A DNA stretch of 64,000 nt from Paramecium octaurelia (GCA_905182995.1 CAJJDP010000031.1:5725-69724); one strand, 5' to 3'; positions 50,697 to 62,545 are shown, counted from the stretch's first letter. Numbers and translations: made by a program. The notes: generated by a model not told the origin, from the sequence alone.

Positions 50697-52273
50697 ATGG
50701 GAAATCAGCAAGTTTTCGTAAACTATACTTCTGGCCTTGCTTTTATACAAGACTTAAATGAATAATTATTGGATAAAGGAACTTAGATTCATCCTTCTCT
50801 AGGACCCATTAAATTATGGTAAATGAAAAAAGACCCACAAACCTTTTTATTTTCTCTCGTATTTATGATTATTATTATCGAAGGTTATTTAAACATCAAC
50901 ACTGGATGCATAATTACTATAAATACATTAATAGAGATGCAAAATGTAACATCCAAATTTATTAAAATATTATGCCTGCTCTAAGTCATTATAATTGGCA
51001 GGTGTAGAGAAATAATAATATTTTTTTGAGTATTAGCCGAAAACACTAAAACAACTTACAATGCAAGCTCCATTAAAAGAAGAATAAATCTGGGCTGTAT
51101 CTAATATTATAAAATTAAGTTTGTTGAATAAATTGTAGATGTAATGCAATATATACAGAGTTTGAATAAATTTCATGGAAACCTAACCTCAGAAGCAATT
51201 TTTATTGATAAGTAACAAAATGCCAAACTGTTAGACAACTTAGGCTAAAAACGGTAAAATATAGATTCAATTTCTGAAGATATTTTTTAATTGGGACTAT
51301 TATGCTTAGAAATGATGACTCAAAGATGTAATATTAATTTATATTATCTATTAGCAAGCTAATTGAATTTTAGCAGTGCTTTAAAACAGCTGATGGGTAA
51401 ATACAGTTTATAATTACTATAACTAACAAGCAAATTATTACAAAAAGATATTGAAATGGGATTGGATTTTTTTGAATTAAAGAATATAATAAAAAATAGA
51501 TTTAAAATTCCTATTACTATCAAATAGGCTAAAATTATCAAAACTGAATAAGGGTACTAATCTTGTTCTAGTATCTAAATACTCGATGTAGCTGAAATAC
51601 AGAGAATTAAACAACTACAACCTTAGAATTAAAATTAACATTAAGCAGAGATCATAAACACCATAAACTAAAACTAAATCCAAATCCAATAAATTAAGGG
51701 AGGTTATTTATAATAATTCAAATAATTAAATGTTCTCCCATAAAAATAATAAATTGATCCAGATTTAAGGAAAAAGAATTCAATTCAATAAGTGTAGTTG
51801 AATTCTTATAAGAATTAATAACAAACAAATCAAAGTATACAATTATAAAAAATTCAGCCTCAAATAATAAATCATAAATAAAGACCATCATTATAATTCT
51901 AAAACTCTCATGTTACTAGTAGAAATCCTTCCCCAAAAGATAGGATACTATTTTCATAAGTAAAATAACCATAATAACCCTAAAATAATCATTTTAATTT
52001 GAAATAAGCACTAGAAATATTAGATAAGATATATAAAAATTAAAACAATGCATAGACAAAATCATAGTAGAAGATGGATATGCGTTCCTCTATTGATTCA
52101 AGTCATAGCACACAATTTTATTTATCATAGAATAAAAGATAATAGACATTACCACAAGGCTCTAGTTCTGTTATCTAAACACCTTGTCATAAATTTCAAA
52201 ACGTATATATAACATTAATATTTAGATATAAGCACGTTCCTTCCAAAGTTTTCATAAAAAAAATGAAATTTGA
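50697..52273 (+). CDS. pseudokinase with Gln-rich tail
   Basis: Four exons (introns 50859-50883 and 51097-51119 AAG, 52203-52225 TAG) encode 501 residues. Residues 1-270 follow the protein-kinase fold: CKMQHPNLLKYYACSK, QYFFEYQPKTLKQL (hinge), EEQIWAFVEQIVDVMQYIQS, then HGNLTSEAIFI where HRDxKxxN should be, and AKLLDNLGQKR where DFG should be. There is no glycine-rich loop, no catalytic Asp and no clear VAIK lysine, so catalysis is not expected. The MGNQ start recalls the myristoylated start of VPS15-type and SCYL-like pseudokinases. The tail (about 230 residues) is Gln/Asn/Ser-rich. A scaffold role is inferred. Confidence 0.75.
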
Positions 52274-52469
52274 TTTATTACATTTAAAAATAATCCAACA
52301 ATTATATAAATAGCCTTTACATATTTTTATGGGGTTTAACCGCCAAAAAATATAAACGTGATCTCGATTATTGACATGGTTTATTACATAATTACAACAA
52401 TAAAAAACTGAGTATCTGACATACATTATCAACCAAGAATTTGTAATTTGAAATAGTTCAAAGTTGGGA

Positions 52470-52772
52470 ATGTAAACATTAAATATGAAATCAAAAAATC
52501 TTTCTGACAAATTCTATGATTTCTCGTAACCCAAATCTTTATAAATGCAAGATAACTTTATCCAAAATAATTCATCACCATATTACTTATCTAAAGCAAT
52601 ATATTTTCCAACTAATCTCTTCTTGGATTATCTTTTGAATCTTAAAAGTGGAGAATTCATTATTCTGAAATCAACCAATTTTATTCACAATAATTATATT
52701 TGTAAAGGTTATTTTTTAATAAGGAGAATGTATCAGAAATGTGCATAAATAAAACAAAGGGAAGGGAAATGA
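52470..52772 (+). CDS. hypothetical 100-residue protein
   Basis: An open frame with reasonable composition (MKSKNLSDKFYDFSQPKS, YYLSKAIYFPTNLFLDYLLN, GEFIILKSTNFIHNN). It is short enough to be chance in an AT-rich, single-stop genome. No family is recognised. Confidence 0.4.
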
Positions 52773-52870
52773 TTTATATATACATTTTAACATATTATTA
52801 CTAATTGAGAATTGCATAATTTATGTCTAATTTAAACATTCAATTTATTGCAATTATTTCACTACTTATT

Positions 52871-53828
52871 TCACCCTTTTTAATTTGATCCAACACTTCT
52901 ATTTCTTAGTTATTGCGAAACACTTGGACATGGACGAGCAAAAGTTCCATTCGAATTAGGTCTCCAAGGTTTTTCATAAGTTTGAGTTGCACTCAATTAT
53001 TGAAAAGTATTTTATTTGGTCTTAGGATCTGCTGCACCTTCTTCCATATATTAAAGCACTTCAAATGTTCCTTAAAATCCTTTTTTATTTTGGTTAGCAG
53101 GTCTAAATGGAGCACCTTTATAAAAAGGTCTTTTTGTTTCTTAATTATTAGAATGAAGTATTTACGAGATAAATATCCAGCTCCATCAAGTAATATACCA
53201 TCAGCAGTAAAAGGTCGATTACCATGACTTGTTGTAATAAACCTTGTAGTTCCTGGTAAAAACTTGTTCCTATGCTTAATTCTTTCTTGTCTTTCCAATT
53301 CCTCTTATCTATCATAAGGATCAGGTATATATTCGATTTATCCAAATAAATTATTAGATGTGGTTCTGCCTAACCCCTTCTTGGCAGGATTAGTTAAAAA
53401 GTTTCTGGCTTACGTTCTGACATCTCCAGTTGGAGTTCTTGTATTAAATACTTTATCATTAAATTCTTTCATGTGTTCGAATTCAGAATGTTTACTTTGA
53501 ATATCAAAGAATACAATTACATTGATTTGATTTGATCATTTGGCTTGAAACAATTTGGATTTTTGATTGCTAATTCTCTTTCTTTATCGTAAATTTATTT
53601 TGCTTTAAATTGATCTTTGTATGGATCATTTAATGTTGTGTAACCAGGCTCCTAAAATAATGCAGGCTCATGCTTTTTCTATAATTTTGTATTGACCAAT
53701 ATGGCTTTTTCCTTGCCTTTGCCTAGATGCAAATAAGGAAATTACTTACTTTTTATAGCATCGTTATATTAGTCTCCCAATAACAATGGAGGAGGTTGAT
53801 TGAATAATCCATGACGCTCTCTTTTCAT
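52871..53828 (-). CDS. CFAP96: cilia- and flagella-associated protein 96 (C4orf47-like)
   Basis: Three exons (introns 53495-53520 and 53140-53165, both AAG) encode 301 residues, the usual size for the family. Recognised blocks: MKRERHGLFNQPPPLLLGDQ near the start, GKGKEKAILVNTKLQKKHEP, LTNPAKKGLGRTTSNNLFG, PYDRQEELERQERIKHRNKF, YKGAPFRPANQNKKGF and WRPNSNGTFARPCPS. The human relative has the same order of NPGKKG and LLKGAPFKL segments. The family locates to cilia or centrosomes; its molecular job is not well defined. Confidence 0.82.
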
Positions 53829-54083
53829 TATGATTTTAAAGTTACCTTTGCGATATGTTTTCTAAGTCTCGAATATAATTATCGTTGGATGGTATTCTAT
53901 ACTAAGTTGACATATAAATATTTATATTATTCTTTTGAAAATACATAAAATATAGATTCTATTTTATGTTTTATTCAAGTAAAATTAGATTGTATTACTG
54001 AGATCAACCTTTGAATAGAGTAAATGATAATAATACTGTATTAGATTGGGGATATTTTTATAATGTACCAAATATATATGAAA
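53829..54083. other. short intergenic region
   Basis: AT-rich spacer between the CFAP96 start and the RPL5 stop. Confidence 0.5.
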
Positions 54084-55051
54084 TCATGCCTTCTTCTTTA
54101 ATTTAGCAGCTTATTTGGTGGCAATATCGATTTTTTTTAAAGCGTTAGCTCTTCTTTATTTAGCATTTAATCTCTTGGCTCTGTATTTGGTGTGATCTCT
54201 CTTTGGATTTTATTTAGCACCTCTCTTGACTCTGTCACTGTTCTTTCTGATTTCATCGTGAATCTTCTTGAACAATTCTTAAACTGATTTGACTCCAGCC
54301 TATTGATATTAATTTAATATATTACAGTCTTCAAGGTTTATTCCCAATTGTGGAATTAGACATCAAACTTAGATCTTCCATCTTTGTTTGTCTTCTTCTC
54401 CTTTTACAAAAGAGCCATGTATTTATCGACATGAACACCAAAGATTCTGTCCTTGTGAACATTGGCATCATATTTTTCTTTCTTGTCATTATCAACAGAG
54501 AATCCTGGGAATCTTCTGTTGTTGTGTGGGATGTGAATACCACCATCAGCAGCACCCTTTAAGGCAGCAAAGACTCTGTTTCCGAGAGTTGATCTGACCA
54601 AACCAATATCAAGTACTGCAAAGAATGGTCTTCTTTCTGGGTTTTCCTTATCAGCAACATCATACAAGTTTCCATCGATGGTTTTGTTGCCTTCATAGAA
54701 TTTATCCATCTTCAATGTTTTAAGTGTTCTTCTGGCCAATAATAAACCTGTGGCATATGCAGCAGCATAGTTGGTTAAACCACTATTCAAACCAAATCTC
54801 TTTAATTCAGTAGATTCAGCAGCAGCCACAACCTTGTCTCCCTTTAAGGTGGCGTAGATCACTTAGCAAATGATCTTTGTGTTTGTGTGTCTAACTACAA
54901 ATCTGTATTTTGGTGAGTTGTATTTATCCTTGTCTTACACGATCAATCTGCTTCTTGCATAGTAATCAGTCTTTCCTTCTCTTCGTCTTCTGAATTTAGT
55001 TTAGAATCTTTTGAAATATGGAGTTCCTTTAACAAGCTTAACAAATGCCAT
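54084..55051 (-). CDS. RPL5: 60S ribosomal protein L5 (uL18)
   Basis: Two exons (intron 54300-54325, 26 nt, TAG) encode 313 residues, close to the eukaryotic norm. The N terminus MAFVKLVKGTPYFKRFQTKF, RREGKTDYYARSRLIVQDKD, NTKIICQVIYATLKGDKVV, LNSGLTNYAAAYATGLLLAR and the GGIHIPHNNRRFPGF block are diagnostic. It binds 5S rRNA with L11 in the large subunit. Codons are visibly richer in G/C (AAG, GCC, ACC, GAC) than in neighbouring genes, as expected for a strongly expressed gene. Confidence 0.97.
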
Positions 55052-55443
55052 TAATTATTAAAAAGATTTGAATTTTCACAAATTATACTCAAATACTTAT
55101 ATATATATACATATATAAAATATTTATATTTCATTGAGCTATTATTGTTCAGAATTAAATGCTATATTCTTGATTTTATAAGTTCGTTACATCGATATTT
55201 GAATATCAAATAACTACTATTACATTATTATTAGATATTCAGAATATTTAGATCTTTCTCTCATTTAGTATCCAAATCTCGATATGTTATGGAGGAGTTT
55301 AACCATTTTGATAAGAAATTTCAAATTTAAACACAAAATACCAATTTTTTAAAGAATAAGATGATGAGCCTTTAAATAATTGAACTAATTTGAAAAAGCA
55401 AGTCTTCATAAGATTAATTAATTAATAAAAATTCTAAATCTAA
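55052..55443. other. intergenic region with short coding-like frames
   Basis: Between the RPL5 start and the next plus gene. A short frame (MEEFNHFDKKFQIQTQNTNF) starts at about 55290 and could be a first exon of the gene at 55444, but no intron of the usual type joins them. Confidence 0.4.
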
Positions 55444-55974
55444 ATGAACAATCAATACTTTAAACAACCTAAATAATCTGAAATCTCGTTCAAACCTCTC
55501 AGAAATGTTAGACCTTCTGGATTTCTTAATTCTTTTGATCTTCTACCTTAAAACTACTACACTCCTCTTAAAATTTCAGGAAATAAATTTACAAAATAAA
55601 ATTACAACCTTCAATAAAAGCCCGCTTCTTTAGATCCTATCTATGAACAAAGCTTACCTAAAATTGAGGAGAAGCGAAACCCATTTTAAAACAATGAAAA
55701 TAGAACCTCATAACACTCTTCAGTGTACACCTAAGTACTTGCAATGAATTCGGATTTAAACAGAAGAATTAAAACTGAAATAGATGAGCAAAATGAGAAA
55801 ATTATTAAGTTACTCAAGCATAGGGATAAAAGAGTCCAAATAGTCCCTGTTTTAGATCTCATTAATTAAGGCAATAAAATGGAACATGTGGCTTTGGATT
55901 AAAATGAACAGATGCCGAAAAGAAAAATTAAGAGATAATTAACTAATGGAAGGCTATTGAAATTGGATCCATGA
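55444..55974 (+). CDS. hypothetical low-complexity protein, 176 residues
   Basis: One open frame starting MNNQYFKQPKQSEISFKPLR. It is polar and Pro/Asn/Gln-rich with a helical stretch (DLNRRIKTEIDEQNEKIIKL) and a basic segment KHRDKRVQIVPVLDLINQ. Upstream coding-like sequence hints that the true start is earlier. It resembles the proteins at 16295 and 21673 in build. Function is unknown. Confidence 0.6.
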
Positions 55975-56877
55975 TAGTAATTTTTTATATCAGTTTGTGA
56001 TTTTATATTAATTAGAAAATATCTAATATCACTTTAATTATTTTTCGTAAGCATTTAAAATTAAATATCAAATAAAATTAGATGACTATCCTTTTTTATA
56101 ATGAAACTCATATTTATTTTCAATTAATCCTTTGCGGAGAAATTAAATGATTATAGTAATATTATTTAAATTTCGATACTAATTTTTACCTGAGATAAAT
56201 TATGTTTCATCTTATTTTACTTCATTTAATTGATGATTTTACTTAAATTAATTTTTGTTAAAATTGATATTTTTTATAAGGAAAATGGTATTTCTTGTTA
56301 TCTGGAAATTTCTATTACAATTAAATAATAATTATTATCTACCTTCGTATTCCTGTAATATTCGCAAATCAATTTCTTAAATCCTATCCTTAATCTCATA
56401 TTACATTGTAAAATGGATTATTATCTCATGATATTCAATCTACAAATATAATGAGCCATATTATCCTTTAATAGTCTTGATTAGAAAAATAGTACAAAAA
56501 TTAAGTATTAATTAGTACTAACATTAATGCAAAACGTTTTTAATTTAAATCAGTTTAATTTTCATTTATTAGATTTATGTCAATATGTTATAAACCCAAT
56601 TATTCTAATAGTAATGTGTTAAATCGAATTCATTTTTATAAATAATAAGTTACTAAAATATATAGATTTAACTAATCAAAACGCAATACCAATAGTTGAA
56701 CTAGGAAATTGCTTATATAATATGATATTAATAAAATGGAAACAATAAAAGTTAGAATTTTGATTTAATTTAAGTCTATTCATTTATTGACAAAAAATTA
56801 ACTAATTTGTAAACAAAAAATATAAACTTAAAATATAAGGATGATGAAAAAGTCTTCTATCAATCCTTATTAAATGA
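55975..56877. other. AT-rich intergenic region
   Basis: About 0.9 kb with no supported feature until a coding-like frame starts near 56878. Confidence 0.5.
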
Positions 56878-57267
56878 GAGATCAAGAGTATTAATGAAGG
56901 GCATAACTGTTTGAAAAAGATACATAAAATTTATGAATATGAAGTTGAGAACTCAGAGGGAATTTAGAGTATAAAGTGGTTTCAAATGGAAATAGCATTT
57001 ATATAAAACAGAGACAAAAAGATTTTATTCAAAATTTAGAATGATAAAAAGTGTGTTGAAAAATTATTGAGTTTTGTAACAATTTAAGATTTAAAATTGA
57101 AGTAAATTTTTTTAAATAATTCAAAAGAAAACTAAGTGAAAATAGGGGGAGCTGCCAATTTTTTAAGGATCAAATACTATCTCAAATTTGATAAGGAAAA
57201 GTATCGAAATATTGACTAGCTACTTGTTAATAAAATTTTGCAGAACAACCTACTTCATATATAATGA
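56878..57267 (+). CDS. hypothetical protein, 5' end unresolved
   Basis: A 129-codon frame, open from just after a TGA, with coding composition (KIHKIYEYEVENSEGIQSIK, KCVEKLLSFVTIQDLKLK, ANFLRIKYYLKFDKEKYRN) ending at TGA 57265-57267. The first in-frame ATG is about 35 codons in, so a first exon probably lies upstream (near 56842, MMKKSSINPYQMRD), but no clean intron was found. No family is recognised. It is tail to tail with the BAH gene, 29 bp apart. Confidence 0.5.
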
Positions 57268-57296
57268 TTGATATAAAACAAATAATATTTGAATAT

Positions 57297-59427
57297 TCAT
57301 TAATGAAGTTGATACTATTCTAAACTGGCTAATATTTGTAATCGTTCTTTATCATTAAGTTCATCAGCAATTCTTTTTTTAAATCTCATTATAGATTTTT
57401 CAACTGAGTATTCCATCATTTTTTCTTTCAAAAGTGTTTTGGTTGAATGTCCATCCTTCTTTTAAGTTGGAATTTAGATCTCCTCATTAATTGATTACTA
57501 AATTAATAAAAGATATTTACATTCCTGGAAAATGATACTTCTTCAATATCTTTGACAATTTTTTGTTCTTCATCTTTATCTTTTTAATTAAGTTCAATAA
57601 CTCTCATAGCTATCTCTTAGGTTTATCTTCTTTTCTCTGGATTGTAGAGATCTCTTTCATCTCTGGTACTCAAGTCTTAAGCTTAGAACTCTTTGGAGAT
57701 GACTTTTCTTCTCAATTCTAAGTTTTTGTCATCTTTCATGTGTAAATAAATGAGCTTGCATCTTTCAACATATAATGGTTCTAATTTGTTCTTGTATTAA
57801 GTATTAAACTTTATATGGGTGTAAACTTCTATGTCTAATGCCAAATTTTTAATATATTAAAATAAAGCTGTTTCAGAATTATTGATAATCTCTTTTTCTA
57901 GTTGTGTAATAGATGTGGGATCTCTTTAATACATGTCTTTTAATTCTTCGATTCCATAGAAAATAACAGAAAAAAACTTTTCTCTAACTTCTTGTCTTTT
58001 CTTTTCAAAACTTGAAGCGTTTGATTCCATTTGTCGATATCTCTCAACCCAGCTTTTCATTTTTTCCACTGCTTAAGCTGATATATTTTTATACGGTTGA
58101 GTTTGTTGTTTTTATTATTCAGGAGGATTGGCTTGAGGAATAGTAATTTCATGTTATTTGTTCTTGTCTCTAGAATTTCCATTGTTATTTGAATCATGCT
58201 TGACAATTTAGACTTTAGATGAGAGTGAGCCATCTTTGGTTTTAATCTTTTTGACTATTTTCTCTAAATCAATTCTTCTTTCATTTCTATCTAGTTATTC
58301 TTCTTCTTCTTCTTCCTCAATCTAAATTGCTCTCTATTATTCATAGATTTTTGGTTAATTTGATTAGATAACAATAGTAGATTACCTTGTTTACAATGCA
58401 TCCTTAATGCGATCAGTAATTTATTGACTAGAAAGGATTTCCCTGCATGAATCACAATTAACATTTCCTTGATCGAATTGTTTAATTAAACATTCAGCAT
58501 GAAATGGCTTCTCACATGAAGGACAAAGCACAAGTATCTAATCCGGATTTACATATTGACCACAAAAACAGAATTTCAATAGAGGCATCAAATCTTTCGA
58601 TATAAATTATTGTCTCATCACGTATCCTTTCTTTTCTGCCATTTGAACATACTCTGGGAGTTTACTTAATTGGACTTTCTCAATAATATCTGTCATTTTC
58701 CCTTTCTTTAATTAATCTGTCTTAAACACTTCATATAATCCATGATGTGGTTGCTTACCTAATAAAATTAATCAAAAAGAAAAATACAATAATAAGGAAT
58801 ATTGGAAAATGTGTGTTGTATAATATTAATATACATAAAATATACAATATATAAACCAACCTGTTGGTAATTCTTCACTTAAAATATATTCGAAATATTC
58901 GAACCAATCCTCTTCACGACTGAAGTTCTCTATCTTCCCTATACCAAAGGTATTACCCTTTCTGAATTTAACGAAATCAGAAAAATTATAGTGTTCACTC
59001 ATTAAATTATTATTATTAATGACTTCATAATTAGAATGTGTTTGATTTGAAAACAAATAATTGTGTGATAATTTAAAAATCCTCATAATTAATATTATCA
59101 TTTTTCACCTTGTTTTAGAGCTTCCTAATATTTCAAATTCCTCACTCTCTCCCTCCTTTCCACTAGTGAATACGAACATAAGAATCAATCTGACGTTGCT
59201 TGTCTTGAGTATTCAAGTACATAAGAAGTTCGATAAGGAATAAACAAGAGCTTTCTTATATTCGATGAAATATAAATTAAAGAAGTTTCAAAATCAAGAT
59301 TTCCATTCTTAAGCTTAGTTCTTTTATGATTTGGATCAAAATAAGCATATTTGAGTTCCCTAGTTTCTGATGCTAGATTAAATCTAAATCCATTTATCAC
59401 GCTGCTATATTAGACTAATTATGCCAT
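57297..59427 (-). CDS. BAH-like, zinc-finger and TFIIS-central-domain protein
   Basis: Domains in order are: a BAH-like region (FVKFRKGNTFGIGKIENFSR, WFEYFEYILSEELPTG, GLYEVFKTDQLKKGKMTDII); a Cys4-His-Cys-type finger (FCFCGQ, LCPSCEKPFHAECLI, NVNCDSC); an acidic stretch; and a TFIIS-M-like helical domain (SWVERYRQMESNASSFEKKR, YKNKLEPLYVERCKLIYLHM, KDDKNLELRRKVIS). Such combinations mark chromatin-linked transcription regulators that touch RNA polymerase II; nuclear action is inferred. The last intron (57498-57520, TAG) is normal. The 5' half needs a 102-nt non-coding insert (58759-58860), a 27-nt GTG...GAG intron and a 17-nt intron, so its model is uncertain. Confidence 0.65.
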
Positions 59428-59502
59428 TTTGTAGTTGATAAAAGAGCAATATTAATATTCTCACAAGTTTCCCAGAACTGATTTTACGACTTTAGTGATT
59501 AA

Positions 59503-59781
59503 ATGAGAAACCAGAAATATGATTCCTATTGCTGCAAATCATAATAAATCTGCATTAAAACCTAAACGGACACAAAGACAATTATAGCAGTTTCATATCC
59601 TATTTATCCAGATTTTAGAATTCGCACCTTTTTCTGCTTAGAACATTTTGAGAAATATTTTATAATAAGAATTATCATTCATTAAAAAATTATAGGAAAG
59701 TACACATAAACTTATAACCATTGTGCATTATCTAAGAATTAATTTAAGATTAAAATAAAATATAAAATTTAAGTAGTTTGA
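59503..59781 (+). CDS. hypothetical 92-residue protein
   Basis: An open frame (MRNQKYDSYCCKSQQIC, VSYPIYPDFRIRTFFCLEHF) between the start of the BAH gene and the stop of the K+ channel gene. Composition is mixed and length is modest, so it may be chance. No family is recognised. Confidence 0.3.
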
Positions 59782-59809
59782 TTGATGTAGAGATCTTAAA
59801 ACATACAAA

Positions 59810-62545
59810 TCAAAGATATAATTGCTTTTTTCTTTTTTTTAAAAACTAGATGTTTGTGTTATATGAGGAGGGATGCTAAGAATTATTCATACCATCTTGA
59901 GATGTTACAAATTCCTCCTATTGTTAATTTTGATCAACTGATATAAATGCTGTCATAGCCTTTTTTGGAAATCTAAAAGCATTTGATTCTTATTAATTAT
60001 TTTATGATTGTTTATTATCATCTTCTGAACTTAATTATTATGCTTATTAGAGAATTTCCATTGGCAAAAAAGTATTTCTTTTATCTATTTTCCTTGGTTA
60101 ATATTCACTATTAAGAGTATTACGTTTCATCATTTTTGGAGATATTTTTGTTGGACTATTTTCATCAAATTTGTTAATAATTCCTTTTTAGAGTAAGACA
60201 GTCTTTAGTTTTGTCATTTTCCTCTTTAATTCACTGGAAGCCAATTGTTCTGCATCTTTAATTGCTTTATCTAAGAATCCTCTTTTAGTTTAAGCTTAAA
60301 AAATTAAATTCTTTTTAAATTTCTCTAAACCTAATTTTGGTTTTGGTTAATTATTATCTTCAATAATTTATTGTTCAGCCTTTTGTTCTAACCCTTATAA
60401 ATATGCCTTTGTTTTGGTATACTTGTCTTCATAATCTCTCTTTTTCCTACGAGCATCTTCATGTAATTCTTCTCCTATCTCTCTAAATTCCGAAAAAAAT
60501 ATCTTAAAGAAATGTGATTTTGATAATGCCAACAATTCAGATTGCTTTTATGCAATAGCTGTGTATTTTCTTTAGGTTTCTTTAATCAATTCAATCTCTC
60601 CAAAATATTAACCTGTATCTATAGTAACGAAAGGGTGATAATCGCATTCTTTAATGCATAAAGAAACGCTTCCTTCTCTAATGAAGTAAATTTCACTTGC
60701 ATAATCTCCTTCATTATATATGACATCGCCTTCAGGTATTCTAAGTATGGTTAATAAGGGTCCAATGTAAGCCGTGAACCTCAATGGCTTCTATTTAAAA
60801 AGATCGATTCCCAGAAATACATTCTTATACATGGCTTAAGATAATTCGGTTCTCAAATTTTAAGGGAGCAAATGAAGAAATTCTACAACTTCATTTTAGT
60901 TATTTTTGTAACCTTGTTTTAAAACTTTACAAATTTTAGCATAGAGAGCATTATCGATTTTATGATTTTTTGTTATTTCATTAAGAGTGTCAATCTTTTC
61001 CTTGTATTTAAGGTTCTAAGTATCCAGTTAAGTAAGCAGAGAACTCACAGAACCAATAGTGACAGAAAAAAACACAACACCAATTATCATTATGAAAATT
61101 GCAATCATTTGCTCTGTGCTATTTGTTGCTGAAATGTCACCATAGCCAGTGGTTGCCATGGTTTGAAATACCCAATAGAGACTCATGATATATCTTTCAA
61201 AATTTGTTTAATCTTCCACATAATGCGTAATCCAGGTTTCTGATTCCGATGAAACAGTTCCTATGAAATACCAGAAGCAAGAAAACAGATGACTTACTAG
61301 AATTACAGAAAACAATGAAATTAACATCACCCTAATATTTTACTATTTTAAAACAAAAATGTTACAGTAATATTTGAAAAGGAAGTTATCAGCTCCCCGA
61401 ACTTTTTCTTTTATACACAAAATTTTAGCATTCTTGACATCTTCACTAATTTAATCATTTTATAAGCCTTGGGGAGTTTTGCAAATTTCTAATATCCTGA
61501 AGTTTGATTATTATCAAGAATGTAATCTAAAGGTACTACACAAACCAAATCCAAAATGAACCAACTTTTTAAATAATGTTTAATGATAATTGTTTTATCA
61601 ACGATCAATTCGTCTTAATCATCCACATATGCACTAAAAAAATTGATTATAATATCGATTCCATATAGAAGATCTATTGCCAATCCTAAACCAAATTGTG
61701 TTGGAGTTTCTTCCTAATTATCATCTTTAAATGAGATATCATAAGGAACCATGATACAGATGTACAATAGTGCAATAACGACTAGAATATCCCAGAATAA
61801 TTTTGTAGGATCGTCTGGAAATATGATATATTTAAGATTGGCATATCTAAAATTTAAATAATATCGGCTACCTTTTATCGAATCGATATCTGGTTTCATC
61901 TCCTAATTCGTTCTGTTCAGTTTCTTCGAAGAATGAATCATCAGAAAAAGAATCATTCTGATTTGAACCTATATTATCTCTTACTTCCTCAGGATATACT
62001 CTATTTTTTTTAATTGATTGTGGCAAACTATGTAAGCTACCGATTCATAACTAATCCATACCTCTATAATCTGCTAGGTCTTAAGCCCCTGCTTCTAGGC
62101 AAAGAGGAATGGCTTATAAATGTCCCTTATTTTAGAATACTTCTAACTTAGGGGATGATTTCCTCCTAAAAATCTTATGGAGTTTTACTGGAACGCCCAT
62201 TACCACTCACTAAAGCTTGACTTCCACTTTTATTTGTTATATTTTTCACAGTTTTTTAATCCGATGGGCTAGAACTGCCGGGTCTCTACTTAATCCATTG
62301 ATTCCCAACACTCTCTCTATCTCTATCTCGATCAGAATCTAAGCTTAATCGTAACCTCTGTTTTTAAGGCTGTTATTATTCTTCTTCAATTTCTTAAATT
62401 AGTTATAATTGTTCTGGGTTCTTCAATTTATTTATTAATATTCTACCATGATATGCAATGATTAATTACTTGACAACTAAGGGTTGGGTTCGTGATTATA
62501 AGGAGTCTGACTCTAAGTGTATTAACTAACATGATCTTAGTTCAT
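59810..62545 (-). CDS. cyclic-nucleotide-gated-type K+ channel
   Basis: Five exons (introns 62421-62446 AAG; 62037-62061, 61847-61871, 61343-61365 TAG) encode 878 residues. After about 200 polar residues comes a six-helix core. S1 is in LFWDILVVIALLYICIMVPY, S2 and S3 follow, and S4 is a weakly charged KAYKMIKLVKMSRMLKF. The pore is MSLYWVFQTMATTGYGDIS, with the K+ filter TTGYGD. A C-linker and cNMP domain follow (GDVIYNEGDYASEIYFIREG, GQYFGEIELIKETQRKYTA), then a coiled and polar tail. It should conduct K+ across a plasma or ciliary membrane; nucleotide gating is inferred. Confidence 0.93.

Noticed and set aside
52196-52510. Minus-strand 104-codon hydrophobic frame
   Set aside because: It overlaps the last exon of the pseudokinase and has the Phe/Ile/Asn/Tyr-rich look of random AT-rich DNA.
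54331-54597. Several short frames on both strands over RPL5
   Set aside because: All are alternative frames of the conserved ribosomal protein gene.
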